39,705 nucleotides of DNA from NCBI RefSeq assembly GCF_002086515.1, contig NZ_MVHH01000038.1, positions 1 to 39,705 on the forward strand. Reading direction: 5' to 3'. The DNA comes from Mycolicibacter arupensis. GTDB taxonomy: Bacteria; Actinomycetota; Actinomycetes; Mycobacteriales; Mycobacteriaceae. Shown here piece after piece: positions 18,492 to 29,079 of this stretch. Within the stretch, counting starts at the first letter, position 1; each line of letters starts with the position of its first letter. The notes beneath the pieces were generated by a model. It was not told where the DNA came from. It ran no database searches and saw only the letters and a list, made by a program, of their open reading frames with translations. Position numbers and translations under genes: made by a program.

Positions 18492-20051
18492 ATGAGCGCT
18501 CCGACCGCCACCAGGCCCGCGGCCGGGCTTGAGCGCACCGCTCCGATGATCAGCCCGGGACTGTTGGTGCCGGTGGCCGATTTCGGGCCTACCGACCGGG
18601 CCCGGGGCTGGGCCGTGACCGCCGCGGTGACACTGCTGGCCGCGGTGACCCGGTTCGCCAACCTCTACTCGCCGACCGACGCGGGCACCCCGATCTTCGA
18701 CGAGAAGCACTACGCCCCGCAGGCCTGGCAGATGCTGCACAACCACGGCGTCGAGGACAACCCCGGCTACGGCCTGGTGGTGCACCCACCGGTGGGCAAG
18801 CAGTTGATCGCGATCGGCGAGGCCCTGTTCGGTTACAACGGGCTGGGCTGGCGGTTCAGCAGTGCCCTGCTCGGCGTGCTCGCGATCGCCCTGCTGGTGC
18901 GGATCGTGCGGCGCATGACGCGCTCGACGCTGGCCGGGGGTATCGCCGGGCTGCTGCTGGTGGCCGACGGGGTCAGCTTCGTCGCGGCGCGCACGGCGTT
19001 GTTGGACGGCTTCCTGACGTTCTTCGTGGTGGCCGCGTTCGGCGCGTTGATCGTCGACCGCGATCAGGTGCGGATGCGTATGCACACGGTGTTGACCGAG
19101 GGCCGCGCCGGTGCGACGCCGTGGGGTCCGCGGCTGGGGGTGCGCTGGTGGCGCTTCGGCGCGGGGGTGCTGCTGGGGCTGGCCTGTGCCACCAAATGGT
19201 CCGGGCTGTACTTCGTGGTGTTCTTCGGCGCGATGTCGCTGGCCTTCGACGTGGCGGCCCGACGGCAGTACCGGGTGCGGCGGCCGTGGCTGGGAACCCT
19301 GCGCCGGGACGTGGGGCCCACCGCCTACGCGCTGGCACTCATCCCGTTCGGGGTGTATCTGGCGTCGTATGCGCCGTGGTTCGCCTCCGAGACCGGAGTG
19401 GATCGGCACGAGGCCGGCCAGTCGATCGGTCTGGAGAGCCGATTCCCGATACCGGATGCGCTGCGCTCGCTGTGGCACTACACCTACCAGGCCTATCACT
19501 TCCATGCCGGGCTGACGAACGCCGCGGGCAATCACCACCCGTGGGAGTCCAAGCCGTGGGCGTGGCCGATGTCGCTGCGACCGGTGCTCTACGCGATGGA
19601 TCAGCACGACGTTCCCGGCTGCGGCGCCCAGTCCTGCGTGAAGGCGGTGATGCTGGTGGGCACCCCGGCCCTGTGGTGGGTGTCGGTGCCGGTGCTGGGC
19701 TATGCGTTGTGGCGTTCGGTGGTGCGCCACGACTGGCGCTACGCCGCGGCGCTGGTCGGCTACTGCGCCGGCTGGCTGCCCTGGTTCGCCGACATCGGGC
19801 GGCAGATGTACTTCTTCTACGCGGTGCCCATGGCGCCGTTCCTGGCGATGCTGCTGGCGCTGATCTGCGTCGACATCGTGAACGCCGGACGCACCGGCAC
19901 CTTAGAGCGCTGGTCGCTGGGGCTGCTGGCGGTGTCGTGTTACGTGGCACTGGCGCTGACCAACTTCGCCTGGCTGTATCCGATCTTGACGGGAGTGCCG
20001 ATCTCACCGGCCACCTGGAACATGGAGATCTGGCTGCCCAGCTGGGCCTGA
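18492..20051 (+). CDS. pmt: Polyprenol-phosphate-mannose-dependent protein O-mannosyltransferase
   Basis: A 519-residue multi-pass membrane glycosyltransferase of the GT39 family that adds mannose to Ser/Thr of secreted proteins. The catalytic Asp-Glu pair is in TPIFDEKHYAPQAW near residue 74, in the first external loop. About ten hydrophobic segments follow, with the family-typical external segment HPWESKPWAWPM near 350. It matches Rv1002c in position and layout. It carries a leaderless promoter shared with rsmI. The arcA-like gene that follows in M. tuberculosis is absent. A DUF559 gene lies next instead. Confidence 0.95.
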   Translation: MSAPTATRPAAGLERTAPMISPGLLVPVADFGPTDRARGWAVTAAVTLLAAVTRFANLYSPTDAGTPIFDEKHYAPQAWQMLHNHGVEDNPGYGLVVHPPVGKQLIAIGEALFGYNGLGWRFSSALLGVLAIALLVRIVRRMTRSTLAGGIAGLLLVADGVSFVAARTALLDGFLTFFVVAAFGALIVDRDQVRMRMHTVLTEGRAGATPWGPRLGVRWWRFGAGVLLGLACATKWSGLYFVVFFGAMSLAFDVAARRQYRVRRPWLGTLRRDVGPTAYALALIPFGVYLASYAPWFASETGVDRHEAGQSIGLESRFPIPDALRSLWHYTYQAYHFHAGLTNAAGNHHPWESKPWAWPMSLRPVLYAMDQHDVPGCGAQSCVKAVMLVGTPALWWVSVPVLGYALWRSVVRHDWRYAAALVGYCAGWLPWFADIGRQMYFFYAVPMAPFLAMLLALICVDIVNAGRTGTLERWSLGLLAVSCYVALALTNFAWLYPILTGVPISPATWNMEIWLPSWA

Positions 20052-20108
20052 GGCCACACGCCTTGCCGTTCTCTCCCGCGAGATTGCGCCCACGGTTGTT
20101 GATTGGAC

Positions 20109-20117
20109 TTATCCACA
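20109..20117 (+). other. DnaA-box-like sequence upstream of the DUF559 gene
   Basis: TTATCCACA, identical to the strong E. coli-type DnaA box, 53 nt upstream of the DUF559 start. A single isolated box is not an origin, and no cluster is visible. It may be chance or a binding site for another factor. Confidence 0.3.
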
Positions 20118-20169
20118 GCCCTAGACGCAGTGGCACGCACCGGGCCGTCTCGCTGGCCACCATCGAGTC

Positions 20170-21024
20170 ATGTCCGAGCCGTTCACCGGGAGCGAGGCGA
20201 TTCGCCACGGCATGAGCCGCGGCACGCTGCGATGGAACTACACGGCGATCTTTCCCGACGTCTATGCCAGCAGGGACGCACTCCCGACCGCGCGGCTGCA
20301 CACCGTCGCCGCGTGGCTGTGGTCGAGGCGCAACGCCGTGATCGCCGGACGCGCAGCGGCCGCGCTCCACGGTGCGCGCTGGGTCGACGCGGCCACGCCG
20401 ATCGAGCTGATCTGGCGTAACGGGCGACCACCCCGGGGCATCATCGCGCGCAACGAACGCGTCGACGCCGATGAACTGGTCGAGATCGCCGGGATGCCGG
20501 TGACCAATCCTGCCCGGACCGCGGTGGACCTGGGCCGCCACCTGCCCCGCGACCTGGCCGTGGCGCACCTGGACGACTTGAGCCGAGCGACCGGTGTCAC
20601 CGCCGGCGAAGCCCTCCAGCTGGCGGGGCGTCACCCCAAGGCGCGTGGGCTGCGCCGGTCGAGGGTCGCACTGCAGCTGATGGACGCGGGCGCCCAGTCA
20701 CCGAAGGAGAGCTGGTTGCGGCTGGTGTTGATCGACGGCGGACTCCCGCCACCGGCGACACAGATCCGCGTCGGCGGGGCCAGCTCGGTGGCATTCCTGG
20801 ACATGGGGTGGGAGGCGGCGATGGTGGCGATCGAGTACGACGGCGAGCACCACCGGACCGATCGCCGGCAATACGCGCGGGATGTGCGCCGCAGCGAGAT
20901 GCTCCGGGACCTGGGCTGGTGGGTCATCAGGGTGATCAAAGAGGACCACCCGGCAGTCATCGTCGCCCGAGCGCGCGAGGCGCTCACCCGGCGCCTTGCC
21001 CCGAAACTGCCGCCAGGGTTGTGA
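20170..21024 (+). CDS. DUF559 domain protein with N-terminal AbiEi-like region
   Basis: A 284-residue protein. The N-terminal half (about 1-180) resembles the winged-helix/AbiEi-like region found in many actinobacterial proteins of this type (RHGMSRGTLRW, then AGRAAAALHGARW). The C-terminal half (about 185-275) is a DUF559/Vsr-like PD-(D/E)XK nuclease fold, with VAIEYDGEHHRTDRRQYARD near 220 and WWVIRVIKEDH near 252. The Asp and Glu/Asp residues expected of a metal centre are present. The family is abundant and poorly understood. A toxin partner is not visible next to it, so a type IV toxin-antitoxin role is only a suggestion. The start ATG has no clear ribosome-binding site. Confidence 0.8.
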   Translation: MSEPFTGSEAIRHGMSRGTLRWNYTAIFPDVYASRDALPTARLHTVAAWLWSRRNAVIAGRAAAALHGARWVDAATPIELIWRNGRPPRGIIARNERVDADELVEIAGMPVTNPARTAVDLGRHLPRDLAVAHLDDLSRATGVTAGEALQLAGRHPKARGLRRSRVALQLMDAGAQSPKESWLRLVLIDGGLPPPATQIRVGGASSVAFLDMGWEAAMVAIEYDGEHHRTDRRQYARDVRRSEMLRDLGWWVIRVIKEDHPAVIVARAREALTRRLAPKLPPGL

Positions 21025-21079
21025 TCGGCGGGCCGCGGCAGCCATCACCGCAATCTCGACGAATCGAACGGGTGTGCGA

Positions 21080-21085
21080 TAGGCT
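21080..21085 (+). promoter_or_regulatory. -10 element of the AlkB-like gene
   Basis: TAGGCT (TANNNT) ends 7 nt before the in-frame GTG at 21093, supporting that codon as a leaderless start rather than the out-of-frame ATG at 21088. Confidence 0.45.
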
Positions 21086-21092
21086 GCATGGT

Positions 21093-21692
21093 GTGGCGAT
21101 ACCGGTACAGGAGTCGCTGTTCGACCTCAGCGAACGCCGACAGCTCGACGACGGAGCCTGGCTCGACGTTCGTCCGGGCTGGCTCTGCGACGAAGGCACC
21201 GATCTGCTCGGCGAGCTGCAGGCGGCCATTCCGTGGCGGGCAGAGCGCCGCCGGATGTATGACCGAATGCTCGATGTGCCCCGGCTGGTCAGCTTTCACG
21301 ACCTCACCTCCGGGGACGCCCCGCACCCGGTGATCGGCAAGCTGCGCCGCAGGCTGAACGACATCTACGCCGGGGAACTGGGTGAGCCGTTCACCACCGC
21401 GGGCCTGTGCCTGTACCGCCACGGCGGCGACAGCGTGGCCTGGCATGGCGACACCCTCGGCCGCGGCGCCACCGACGACACCATGGTCGCGATCGTCAGC
21501 GTCGGCGCCACCCGCACCCTGGCGCTACGCCCCCGCGGGGGCGGTGCCGCCCTGCGGTTGGCGCAACACCACGGCGACCTGGTGGTGATGGGCGGCTCGT
21601 GTCAGCGCACGTGGGAGCACGCCATTCCCAAGACGGCCACACCCACCGGCCCGCGGATCAGCATCCAGTTCCGGCCTCGGGGTGTGCGCTAA
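21093..21692 (+). CDS. AlkB-like 2-oxoglutarate/Fe(II)-dependent dioxygenase
   Basis: A 199-residue protein of the AlkB superfamily, which oxidatively removes alkyl groups from nucleic acid bases. The iron ligands are His118 and Asp120 (AWHGD) and His176 (TWEHAIPK). The 2-oxoglutarate/substrate arginines are in RISIQFR (Arg188-x5-Arg194), the diagnostic AlkB R-x5-R. All catalytic residues are intact. It corresponds in position to Rv1000c. The GTG at 21093 is chosen because of the -10 element 7 nt upstream. The substrate (DNA or RNA lesion) is not known for this branch. It converges on the DUF5642 gene with a 9-nt gap. Confidence 0.9.
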   Translation: MAIPVQESLFDLSERRQLDDGAWLDVRPGWLCDEGTDLLGELQAAIPWRAERRRMYDRMLDVPRLVSFHDLTSGDAPHPVIGKLRRRLNDIYAGELGEPFTTAGLCLYRHGGDSVAWHGDTLGRGATDDTMVAIVSVGATRTLALRPRGGGAALRLAQHHGDLVVMGGSCQRTWEHAIPKTATPTGPRISIQFRPRGVR

Positions 21693-21701
21693 CCGAACCC
21701 G

Positions 21702-22358
21702 TCAGTTCCGGATGGCCGCCACGGCCGCCACCAGCAACTCGCGCGCTCGCGCGGTATCGACCGGGACCACCGACTTGGACGGCGCCACCAGCGGGTTGGC
21801 GGTGACAAGTACCTGGTACGGGCCGAAGTAGGCCGAATAGTTGTAGAGCTCACCCACCCGGGCCTTGCCCCCGGTGACGGCCTCGATCACCCGGTGCACA
21901 CCCAGGGTCGTGACGCCGTCGATATGCGGGGCGTCGACCGTTTCGATCAGCCCGCGCATCTGCGCACCGGAGAAGCCGATCCGCCGGCAGGTGCGGCCGG
22001 GCTCGGTGACCGCAACAGGCTGTGAGGTCTCCAAGGCGATGGTGATGTACCGGCCCCCGTTGCCTTCGGCGGCGACGGCGGCCATGTTGCCCTGCACGCC
22101 CTGCGGCAGTTGCTGTCCGACGGCGAACTTCGAGCAGTCGGCCGGATCAAAGTTCAGGCCCGGGGGCAGTGCGGTGCCGGCCAACAGCTTCGGGTCGATC
22201 CCGGTTCGCGGGACGACTTTGACCTGAAATTCCGGCCCGAAGGACGACTTGAGCTCGCCCACCTTGGCGATGTCGGCGGAGACCTCCGCCGGCCCGGAGC
22301 TGCAGGCGGCGAGCAAGCCGACACAGCCGATGGTCAGCACCGTGCGAAGGGTCAACAT
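21702..22358 (-). CDS. DUF5642 lipoprotein (Rv0999-like)
   Basis: A 218-residue protein with a lipoprotein signal (hydrophobic segment from residue 5, lipobox LLAAC with the lipidated Cys near residue 19). The mature part matches the mycobacterial DUF5642 family, with FDPADCSKFAVGQQLPQG near 90 and PGRTCRRIGF near 125 (a possible disulfide pair). Function unknown. The ATG at 22358 is preferred over the longer frame because the signal peptide then has a normal length and TAAATT (complement of 22366-22371) lies 7 nt upstream. It follows the Pat acetyltransferase by 42 nt on the same strand, the Rv0998-Rv0999 pairing. Confidence 0.85.
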   Translation of the reverse strand: MLTLRTVLTIGCVGLLAACSSGPAEVSADIAKVGELKSSFGPEFQVKVVPRTGIDPKLLAGTALPPGLNFDPADCSKFAVGQQLPQGVQGNMAAVAAEGNGGRYITIALETSQPVAVTEPGRTCRRIGFSGAQMRGLIETVDAPHIDGVTTLGVHRVIEAVTGGKARVGELYNYSAYFGPYQVLVTANPLVAPSKSVVPVDTARARELLVAAVAAIRN

Positions 22359-22365
22359 CGGAGTC

Positions 22366-22371
22366 AATTTA
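22366..22371 (-). promoter_or_regulatory. -10 element of the DUF5642 lipoprotein gene
   Basis: TAAATT (TANNNT) on the minus strand, 7 nt before the ATG at 22358. It suggests the lipoprotein gene can be transcribed separately from the acetyltransferase gene. Confidence 0.45.
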
Positions 22372-22400
22372 CCCAACGCGACCTGCACCGTGGGCGGCGG

Positions 22401-24959
<2,559 letters not shown>

Positions 24960-24966
24960 TCGCTTA

Positions 24967-25025
24967 TTGACTCTGCGCCCATGGCGGGGTGCACTCGCAC
25001 TTTTCCGCCATGGGCGCAGAGTCAA
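24967..25025. repeat. 21-bp perfect inverted repeat after gdhA
   Basis: The arms 24967-24987 and 25005-25025 are exact reverse complements, starting TTGACTCTGCGCCC, with a 17-nt loop that contains a further GTGC/GCAC pair. It begins 8 nt after the gdhA stop and can act as a factor-independent terminator, though no U-tract follows. Its perfection and length suggest an interspersed palindromic element rather than a simple terminator. Confidence 0.8.
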
Positions 25026-25048
25026 CGTGCTGCGGACCCCCTATCGCC

Positions 25049-25054
25049 TAGCAT
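25049..25054 (+). promoter_or_regulatory. -10 element of the DUF732 gene
   Basis: TAGCAT (TANNNT) ends 7 nt before the ATG at 25062. Confidence 0.5.
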
Positions 25055-25061
25055 CGCCGGT

Positions 25062-25391
25062 ATGAATCGGATTCTGGGAGCGGCCGCATCGATCGGGACT
25101 GTCGCCATCGCGCTGCTCGCCAGCGCGCCGGCACACGCCGACGACGCCAGCTACCTTGCCGCCCTGGATGCCGCCGGCGTCTTCAAGTCCGGTCCACCCA
25201 ATGCCCGCCTGTCGGCCGGCCACCGTTTCTGCAACCAGTTGCGCGCCGGCTCCACCCCAGACCAGGTGGTCAACGATTACGTGCGTCGCCCCTCGTTCGG
25301 CGGACCGTCCATGGTCGATGATCTGACCGTCAACCTGCGACCGGTGATCGACATCGCCCAGCACGAACTGTGCCCGGACACCTTGCACTGA
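25062..25391 (+). CDS. Small secreted DUF732 protein
   Basis: A 109-residue protein with a Sec signal peptide (MNRILGAAASIG..., cleavage after SAPAHA near residue 26). The mature domain is DUF732: DASYLAALDAAGV, then FCNQLRAGSTPDQVV near 70 and HELCP near the end, with two cysteines at the family spacing. The function of DUF732 proteins is unknown; they are typical small exported mycobacterial proteins. The start is supported by a -10 element 7 nt upstream. It is downstream of the gdhA inverted repeat and converges on the EcsC gene. Confidence 0.88.
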   Translation: MNRILGAAASIGTVAIALLASAPAHADDASYLAALDAAGVFKSGPPNARLSAGHRFCNQLRAGSTPDQVVNDYVRRPSFGGPSMVDDLTVNLRPVIDIAQHELCPDTLH

Positions 25392-25397
25392 TTCGGG

Positions 25398-26429
25398 TCA
25401 GTCCGTCGCGCCGCCGTCGCCGGAACGGGCAAGGATCTCATCGACCAGGGGGATCTCAACGGCCTCGCCGGATTCCACCGCCGGCGCCCATAGGCCGGCA
25501 TCCAGGTCATGTTTCTCGGTGAGAAACCGCAGCCGATAGGCCCGCTGGGCGCGTTCGAAGGTGCGCTGCGCGATGCGGGCGTTGAGTCCGCCGTTGACCA
25601 CCGCCCCCAGCACCGGAACGGCCTGCGCCAGCTTGTTTTTCGCCATCCGAAATCCCAGGGCCATGGAGACCTGCTGGATCACGTTGTCCGCCTGCTGCGG
25701 CTGGAGCTCATGCCACGACTCCTGGCGCATCATGAGCTGGGTCAATCGCGACAGCGAACCCAGGGCCGCCGCCTTCTCCGCGGCGTTACCGGCGGCGGAA
25801 TAGGCGATCACGCCCGAGGCGAACGCCTGCTCGTCGGGCTCGCGGACGTCGTAACCGTAATGCGCCGCAACCAGAGCCACGATCCGGCCCATGCCCACCA
25901 GCACTGCGGTAACGTCGGCGACCACCGCCGAGGCGGCCACCGTCATGCTGGTTCCGCCGGTGACCGCGCTCGACACCGCCGAGCCCGTGACCGCCAGCGA
26001 CGACGCCGCACCCTCGGCGGCGGCCAACGCGATGTAGCGCTCCTTGCGGCGCGGCATCGAGCGGTCGCAGTACGACAGGTCGAGGACTTTGACCTGCTCA
26101 TAGGAGTGCACCGTGAGGCCGATGTCGGCGAACGTGGCAAAGACGGTGCCTGGTTTGACCGATTTGAGCCCCCGCTCGACGAGCAGGACGTGCAGGGTTT
26201 CCAGGGCCTTGGTGGTGAGCTGGTCGGCCTTGCCGATGGCCGCCGTGGCGCCCGGGACCTGTTCGACTCCCGAGCGAACCTGGGTCGCTACCTGCTTGGC
26301 GCGATCCGTGATGCCCTGACTGAAGCCCTCAAACCACCCGGGCGTCTCGGGGGCGGTGGCCGCATCCAGTAGCGCGTCCCATTCCCTGCGCTCGTAACGG
26401 GACATGTCCGACCGGCCAGACGACGCCAC
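25398..26429 (-). CDS. EcsC family protein
   Basis: A 343-residue protein of the EcsC family, whose biochemical role is unclear. YERREWDALLDA near residue 10 and the glycine/alanine-rich hydrophobic stretches (about 130-190 and 265-285) are typical. The hydrophobic parts suggest peripheral or partly inserted membrane association. The GTG at 26429 is chosen because TAGGAT (complement of 26436-26441) lies 6 nt upstream. An ATG at 26405 is an alternative. It is downstream of the phosphotransferase operon on the same strand but has its own promoter. Confidence 0.82.
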   Translation of the reverse strand: MASSGRSDMSRYERREWDALLDAATAPETPGWFEGFSQGITDRAKQVATQVRSGVEQVPGATAAIGKADQLTTKALETLHVLLVERGLKSVKPGTVFATFADIGLTVHSYEQVKVLDLSYCDRSMPRRKERYIALAAAEGAASSLAVTGSAVSSAVTGGTSMTVAASAVVADVTAVLVGMGRIVALVAAHYGYDVREPDEQAFASGVIAYSAAGNAAEKAAALGSLSRLTQLMMRQESWHELQPQQADNVIQQVSMALGFRMAKNKLAQAVPVLGAVVNGGLNARIAQRTFERAQRAYRLRFLTEKHDLDAGLWAPAVESGEAVEIPLVDEILARSGDGGATD

Positions 26430-26435
26430 GGGCAA

Positions 26436-26441
26436 ATCCTA
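26436..26441 (-). promoter_or_regulatory. -10 element of the EcsC gene
   Basis: TAGGAT (TANNNT) on the minus strand, 6 nt before the GTG at 26429. Confidence 0.45.
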
Positions 26442-26445
26442 CCGA

Positions 26446-27321
26446 TCACGGCCCGTTCAGGGCCTGGCGAAGATCCAGCCCCATCGGGGAATCCAGCGGT
26501 ATCTCGCCGGCCGCCACCACGGCTCGGGTCAGCGGGCGCAATGCGCTGATTAACTCCTCACGTTCGGCGGCGGTCAGCGCGTCATAGGCCGGGGCCGCGA
26601 GCCGATCGGTCTGGTCCTCGATCTGAGCCTTGAGCCGGGCGCCGTGCGGGGTGAGTCCGTCGGATCCGGCCAGGCCCCTGTCTCGCAGGGCGGTGTGGAG
26701 CCGGGTCCACTCGTCATCGGTGAAATCGCGGGCGAGCTCATAGGTGCGGCGCGGGGCACCCGAGGCCGCGGCGTGAAACACATGCGACTCGCGGCCGCCG
26801 ATGCCCGCGGCCAGAAGTGCCGCGATATGGCCGTCACCGCGGTGTTCCCGCAGCACCGTGGCGGCATGCCACAGCCTTGCCAGGGGCTGTTCGGGTACCG
26901 GCAGCGCATGGTTGGCAGCGCCCAGCACCCGGCCGGCAAGGGGCACCGCAGCCGCCGCCCGCGAGGCGAGTTCGGCCGCGCGCGCCACCGCGGGGCCCTC
27001 CGCCACCTCCGCGAGCTGGCGCCGCAGTGCAGCGACGGCACCGTGTTCGCGCGCCCGCAGCGCCGCCTCGGGTGGGGCGAAATCCCACGCGGCGGGCAAC
27101 GCCTTGGCGACGCGCTCGTAGGCGAAGTTGTAGAACGCCGCATGCACCACATCGGCGCCGACCGCGCCCAGCGGCGCGGCGCGGCCCGCGAAGTAGCCCA
27201 TCCAGAACCCGCGGTAGCCGGCGGCATCCAGTGCGGCCAGCGGCTCCGGTGCGAAATAGACCACCGCGTGCAACGGCTCCAGGAGGCGCCACAGGGCGCG
27301 GGCCTGCGTCAGCTCGGTCAT
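26446..27321 (-). CDS. SCO6745 (SalK-like) family protein
   Basis: A 291-residue all-helical protein resembling the SCO6745 family, found beside biosynthetic and F420-related genes in actinobacteria. The recognisable parts are RALWRLLEPLHAVVYFAPE at the start, GYFAGRAAPLG near 42, and HAAFYNFAYERVAKALP near 60. Conserved histidines (in PLHAVVYF and WHAATVLREHRGDGHIAAL) could form a metal or substrate site, but the reaction is unknown. Its ATG overlaps the TGA of the TetR gene (ATGA). It is the last gene of the four-gene operon. Confidence 0.78.
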   Translation of the reverse strand: MTELTQARALWRLLEPLHAVVYFAPEPLAALDAAGYRGFWMGYFAGRAAPLGAVGADVVHAAFYNFAYERVAKALPAAWDFAPPEAALRAREHGAVAALRRQLAEVAEGPAVARAAELASRAAAAVPLAGRVLGAANHALPVPEQPLARLWHAATVLREHRGDGHIAALLAAGIGGRESHVFHAAASGAPRRTYELARDFTDDEWTRLHTALRDRGLAGSDGLTPHGARLKAQIEDQTDRLAAPAYDALTAAEREELISALRPLTRAVVAAGEIPLDSPMGLDLRQALNGP

Positions 27322-28034
27322 CGACCCTCCTCACTCGGCGACGTGACCGACGTGGGAGCCGGCAGCTGGTAGCGGATGGCGATGCCCTCGATGAGCAGCT
27401 CGACCCGGCGTTCGAAAGCGTGCTCGGTGAACGGGTCGAGTCCGGCCTCGGCGATGGCGCGCAGCGTCGAATGCTCGCCGGCATCGGAGCGGTTCAGGGC
27501 GGCGAACAGGCGCGCGCGCCACGGATTGCCCTGGCGCGCGTGGACGTACTCGCGATGCGCTTCGCTGGCCGCACCCATCGCCACGTCGGTCACCGCGGAG
27601 TACACGTCGAGGCAATCACGTGGGGACAGCCCTTGGGCGCGCAGTGCTTCGAGAGCATGGCCTACGTAGTCCAGCTCTCCGTCGTACTCGGCGGCTCCGC
27701 TGATGAACTTCTCCAGCAGGGCGGGTTCGGCCGACAAGGCGGAGCGGATGAACGTGGCGTAGTCCCGCAACCACTGCGCCCAATCCCGATTGCCGTCGAA
27801 GCGGGGCGGCGACGCGGACCGCAGGGATTGGCTGGCAACGAGTTTCAACAGCTCGTCGTGATTCTTGACGTGGTGATAGAGCCCGGGAAGGCTCACGCCG
27901 AGGTGTTCGGCGACGCGGCGCATGGTGGCGTCCTGGGGGCCGATCTCCAGCACTGCCCGGGTGATCGCGTCGGTCCCGATCCGACGTGGCCGGCCGCGAC
28001 GGGCGCCGCGGTGGTCAACCCGCACGGTAGGCAT
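27318..28034 (-). CDS. TetR family transcriptional regulator
   Basis: A 238-residue regulator. The N-terminal helix-turn-helix is clear: ATMRRVAEHLGVSLPGLYHHVKNHDELLKLV near residues 36-67. The C-terminal ligand-binding domain contains SAEPALLEKFISG and is of the TetR C-terminal type. It starts inside the end of the LLM gene (20-bp overlap) and overlaps the next gene by 4 bp, so it is embedded in the operon it probably controls. The near-palindrome at 30196-30220 in front of the operon is the likely operator. The ligand is probably related to the substrate of the operon enzymes. Confidence 0.9.
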   Translation of the reverse strand: MPTVRVDHRGARRGRPRRIGTDAITRAVLEIGPQDATMRRVAEHLGVSLPGLYHHVKNHDELLKLVASQSLRSASPPRFDGNRDWAQWLRDYATFIRSALSAEPALLEKFISGAAEYDGELDYVGHALEALRAQGLSPRDCLDVYSAVTDVAMGAASEAHREYVHARQGNPWRARLFAALNRSDAGEHSTLRAIAEAGLDPFTEHAFERRVELLIEGIAIRYQLPAPTSVTSPSEEGR

Positions 28035-29079
28035 CCACGATGGGTTCCAGTTCGTCAGGAGTGGCCCCGTGCAAGATGACGCGGTCGGCTCCGTAGCTCA
28101 ACTCGTCGCGGATCCGTTGGGCACATCGGGTCGGGGCCCCGGTGGCTGCCGGCTCGAGCCACTCGTCGGGAAGCAGGGTAGCGATGTGTTCGATCTGCTC
28201 TGCGGCGGCTTTGGCGTCGATGCCCCCGGCGATGGACTGCACGACACGATCCTGCCGAAAGCGTTGCAGGACTTCGGGGTCCCACTCATTGGTCGCGACC
28301 ATGAGGTCACCGTAACCCTGCAGATAGGTCGCCAGCCGGGCGACCGTCTTCTTCAGGCGCAGCTCTTCGGGGAGATGATCGCCGACGGTGGCCAGACATG
28401 ACCAGACCCGCACGCTGTCGGGGTCACGGCCGGCCCGTTCGGCGGCCTCTTTGACCGTGCGGACACTGCGTTGCAGAGTCTGCGGGGTGAAGTAGGTGTG
28501 CAGGATGACGTCGTCGAAGGCGCGCCCACCCAACGCCAGCGTCCTGGGGCCGAACGCGACCAGCGCAAGGCGGATGTCCTCCCGGAAATCTCCGTCGAGG
28601 TACAGCAGCGGGTACTGCCCGATGGGACCGTCGTGGTTGACGATCAGCTCGCCGCGCCACAGCCGCCGCATCACCGTCGCGAAGTCCTCCAGCTGGGCGG
28701 TGGTGACCTTGGGTATGCCGAATCCCGCGTAGATGGGGCCGATTCCACGACCGATGCCGAGGGTGAACCGGCCGCCGGACATCCGGTGCACGGTGGTGGC
28801 CCAGGACGCGGTGATCAGCGGGTGCCGGGTGTTGTGATTGGTTGCCGCCGTGGCGATCTGCATGCGTGACGTGACGGCGCATGCCGCACCGCTGAGCGAG
28901 GAGGCCTCTTTGATGTTCCACCGTTCAGAAAGGAACGCGGTGCCAAAACCCAGCTGCTCGCCGCGCTGCGCCTCGTGCACTAACGTTGCCGGCCCCTCGC
29001 CGCCGGCTCCGGCCATCAGGTAGTAGCCGAGTTCGTCGAACACGCGGGGCGCGGGTGCGGCACTGATCGGCCCGGGCAT
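28015..29079 (-). CDS. LLM class F420-dependent oxidoreductase (TIGR03857-like)
   Basis: A 354-residue luciferase-like TIM-barrel oxidoreductase that most likely uses coenzyme F420. The typical LGFGTAFLSERWNIKEA is near residue 45, TNHNTRHPLITA near 81, and RFTLGIGRG near 104. The body fits the mycobacterial TIGR03857 group rather than FMN luciferases. The substrate is unknown. Its ATG shares one base with the stop of the upstream phosphotransferase gene (TGATG), and its end overlaps the TetR gene by 20 bp. The cluster is therefore tightly coupled. Confidence 0.88.
   Translation of the reverse strand: MPGPISAAPAPRVFDELGYYLMAGAGGEGPATLVHEAQRGEQLGFGTAFLSERWNIKEASSLSGAACAVTSRMQIATAATNHNTRHPLITASWATTVHRMSGGRFTLGIGRGIGPIYAGFGIPKVTTAQLEDFATVMRRLWRGELIVNHDGPIGQYPLLYLDGDFREDIRLALVAFGPRTLALGGRAFDDVILHTYFTPQTLQRSVRTVKEAAERAGRDPDSVRVWSCLATVGDHLPEELRLKKTVARLATYLQGYGDLMVATNEWDPEVLQRFRQDRVVQSIAGGIDAKAAAEQIEHIATLLPDEWLEPAATGAPTRCAQRIRDELSYGADRVILHGATPDELEPIVDAYRAG

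Noticed and set aside
18468..19730. N-terminal extension of rsmI through the antisense of pmt
   Set aside because: RsmI begins at ATG 18467 with a -10 element just upstream. The extension is antisense composition.
20072..20100. TTCTCTCCCGCGAG after pmt resembles the left arm of the hairpin after pth
   Set aside because: Only about half an arm matches and no inverted partner follows, so a shared repeat element is not supported from this window alone.
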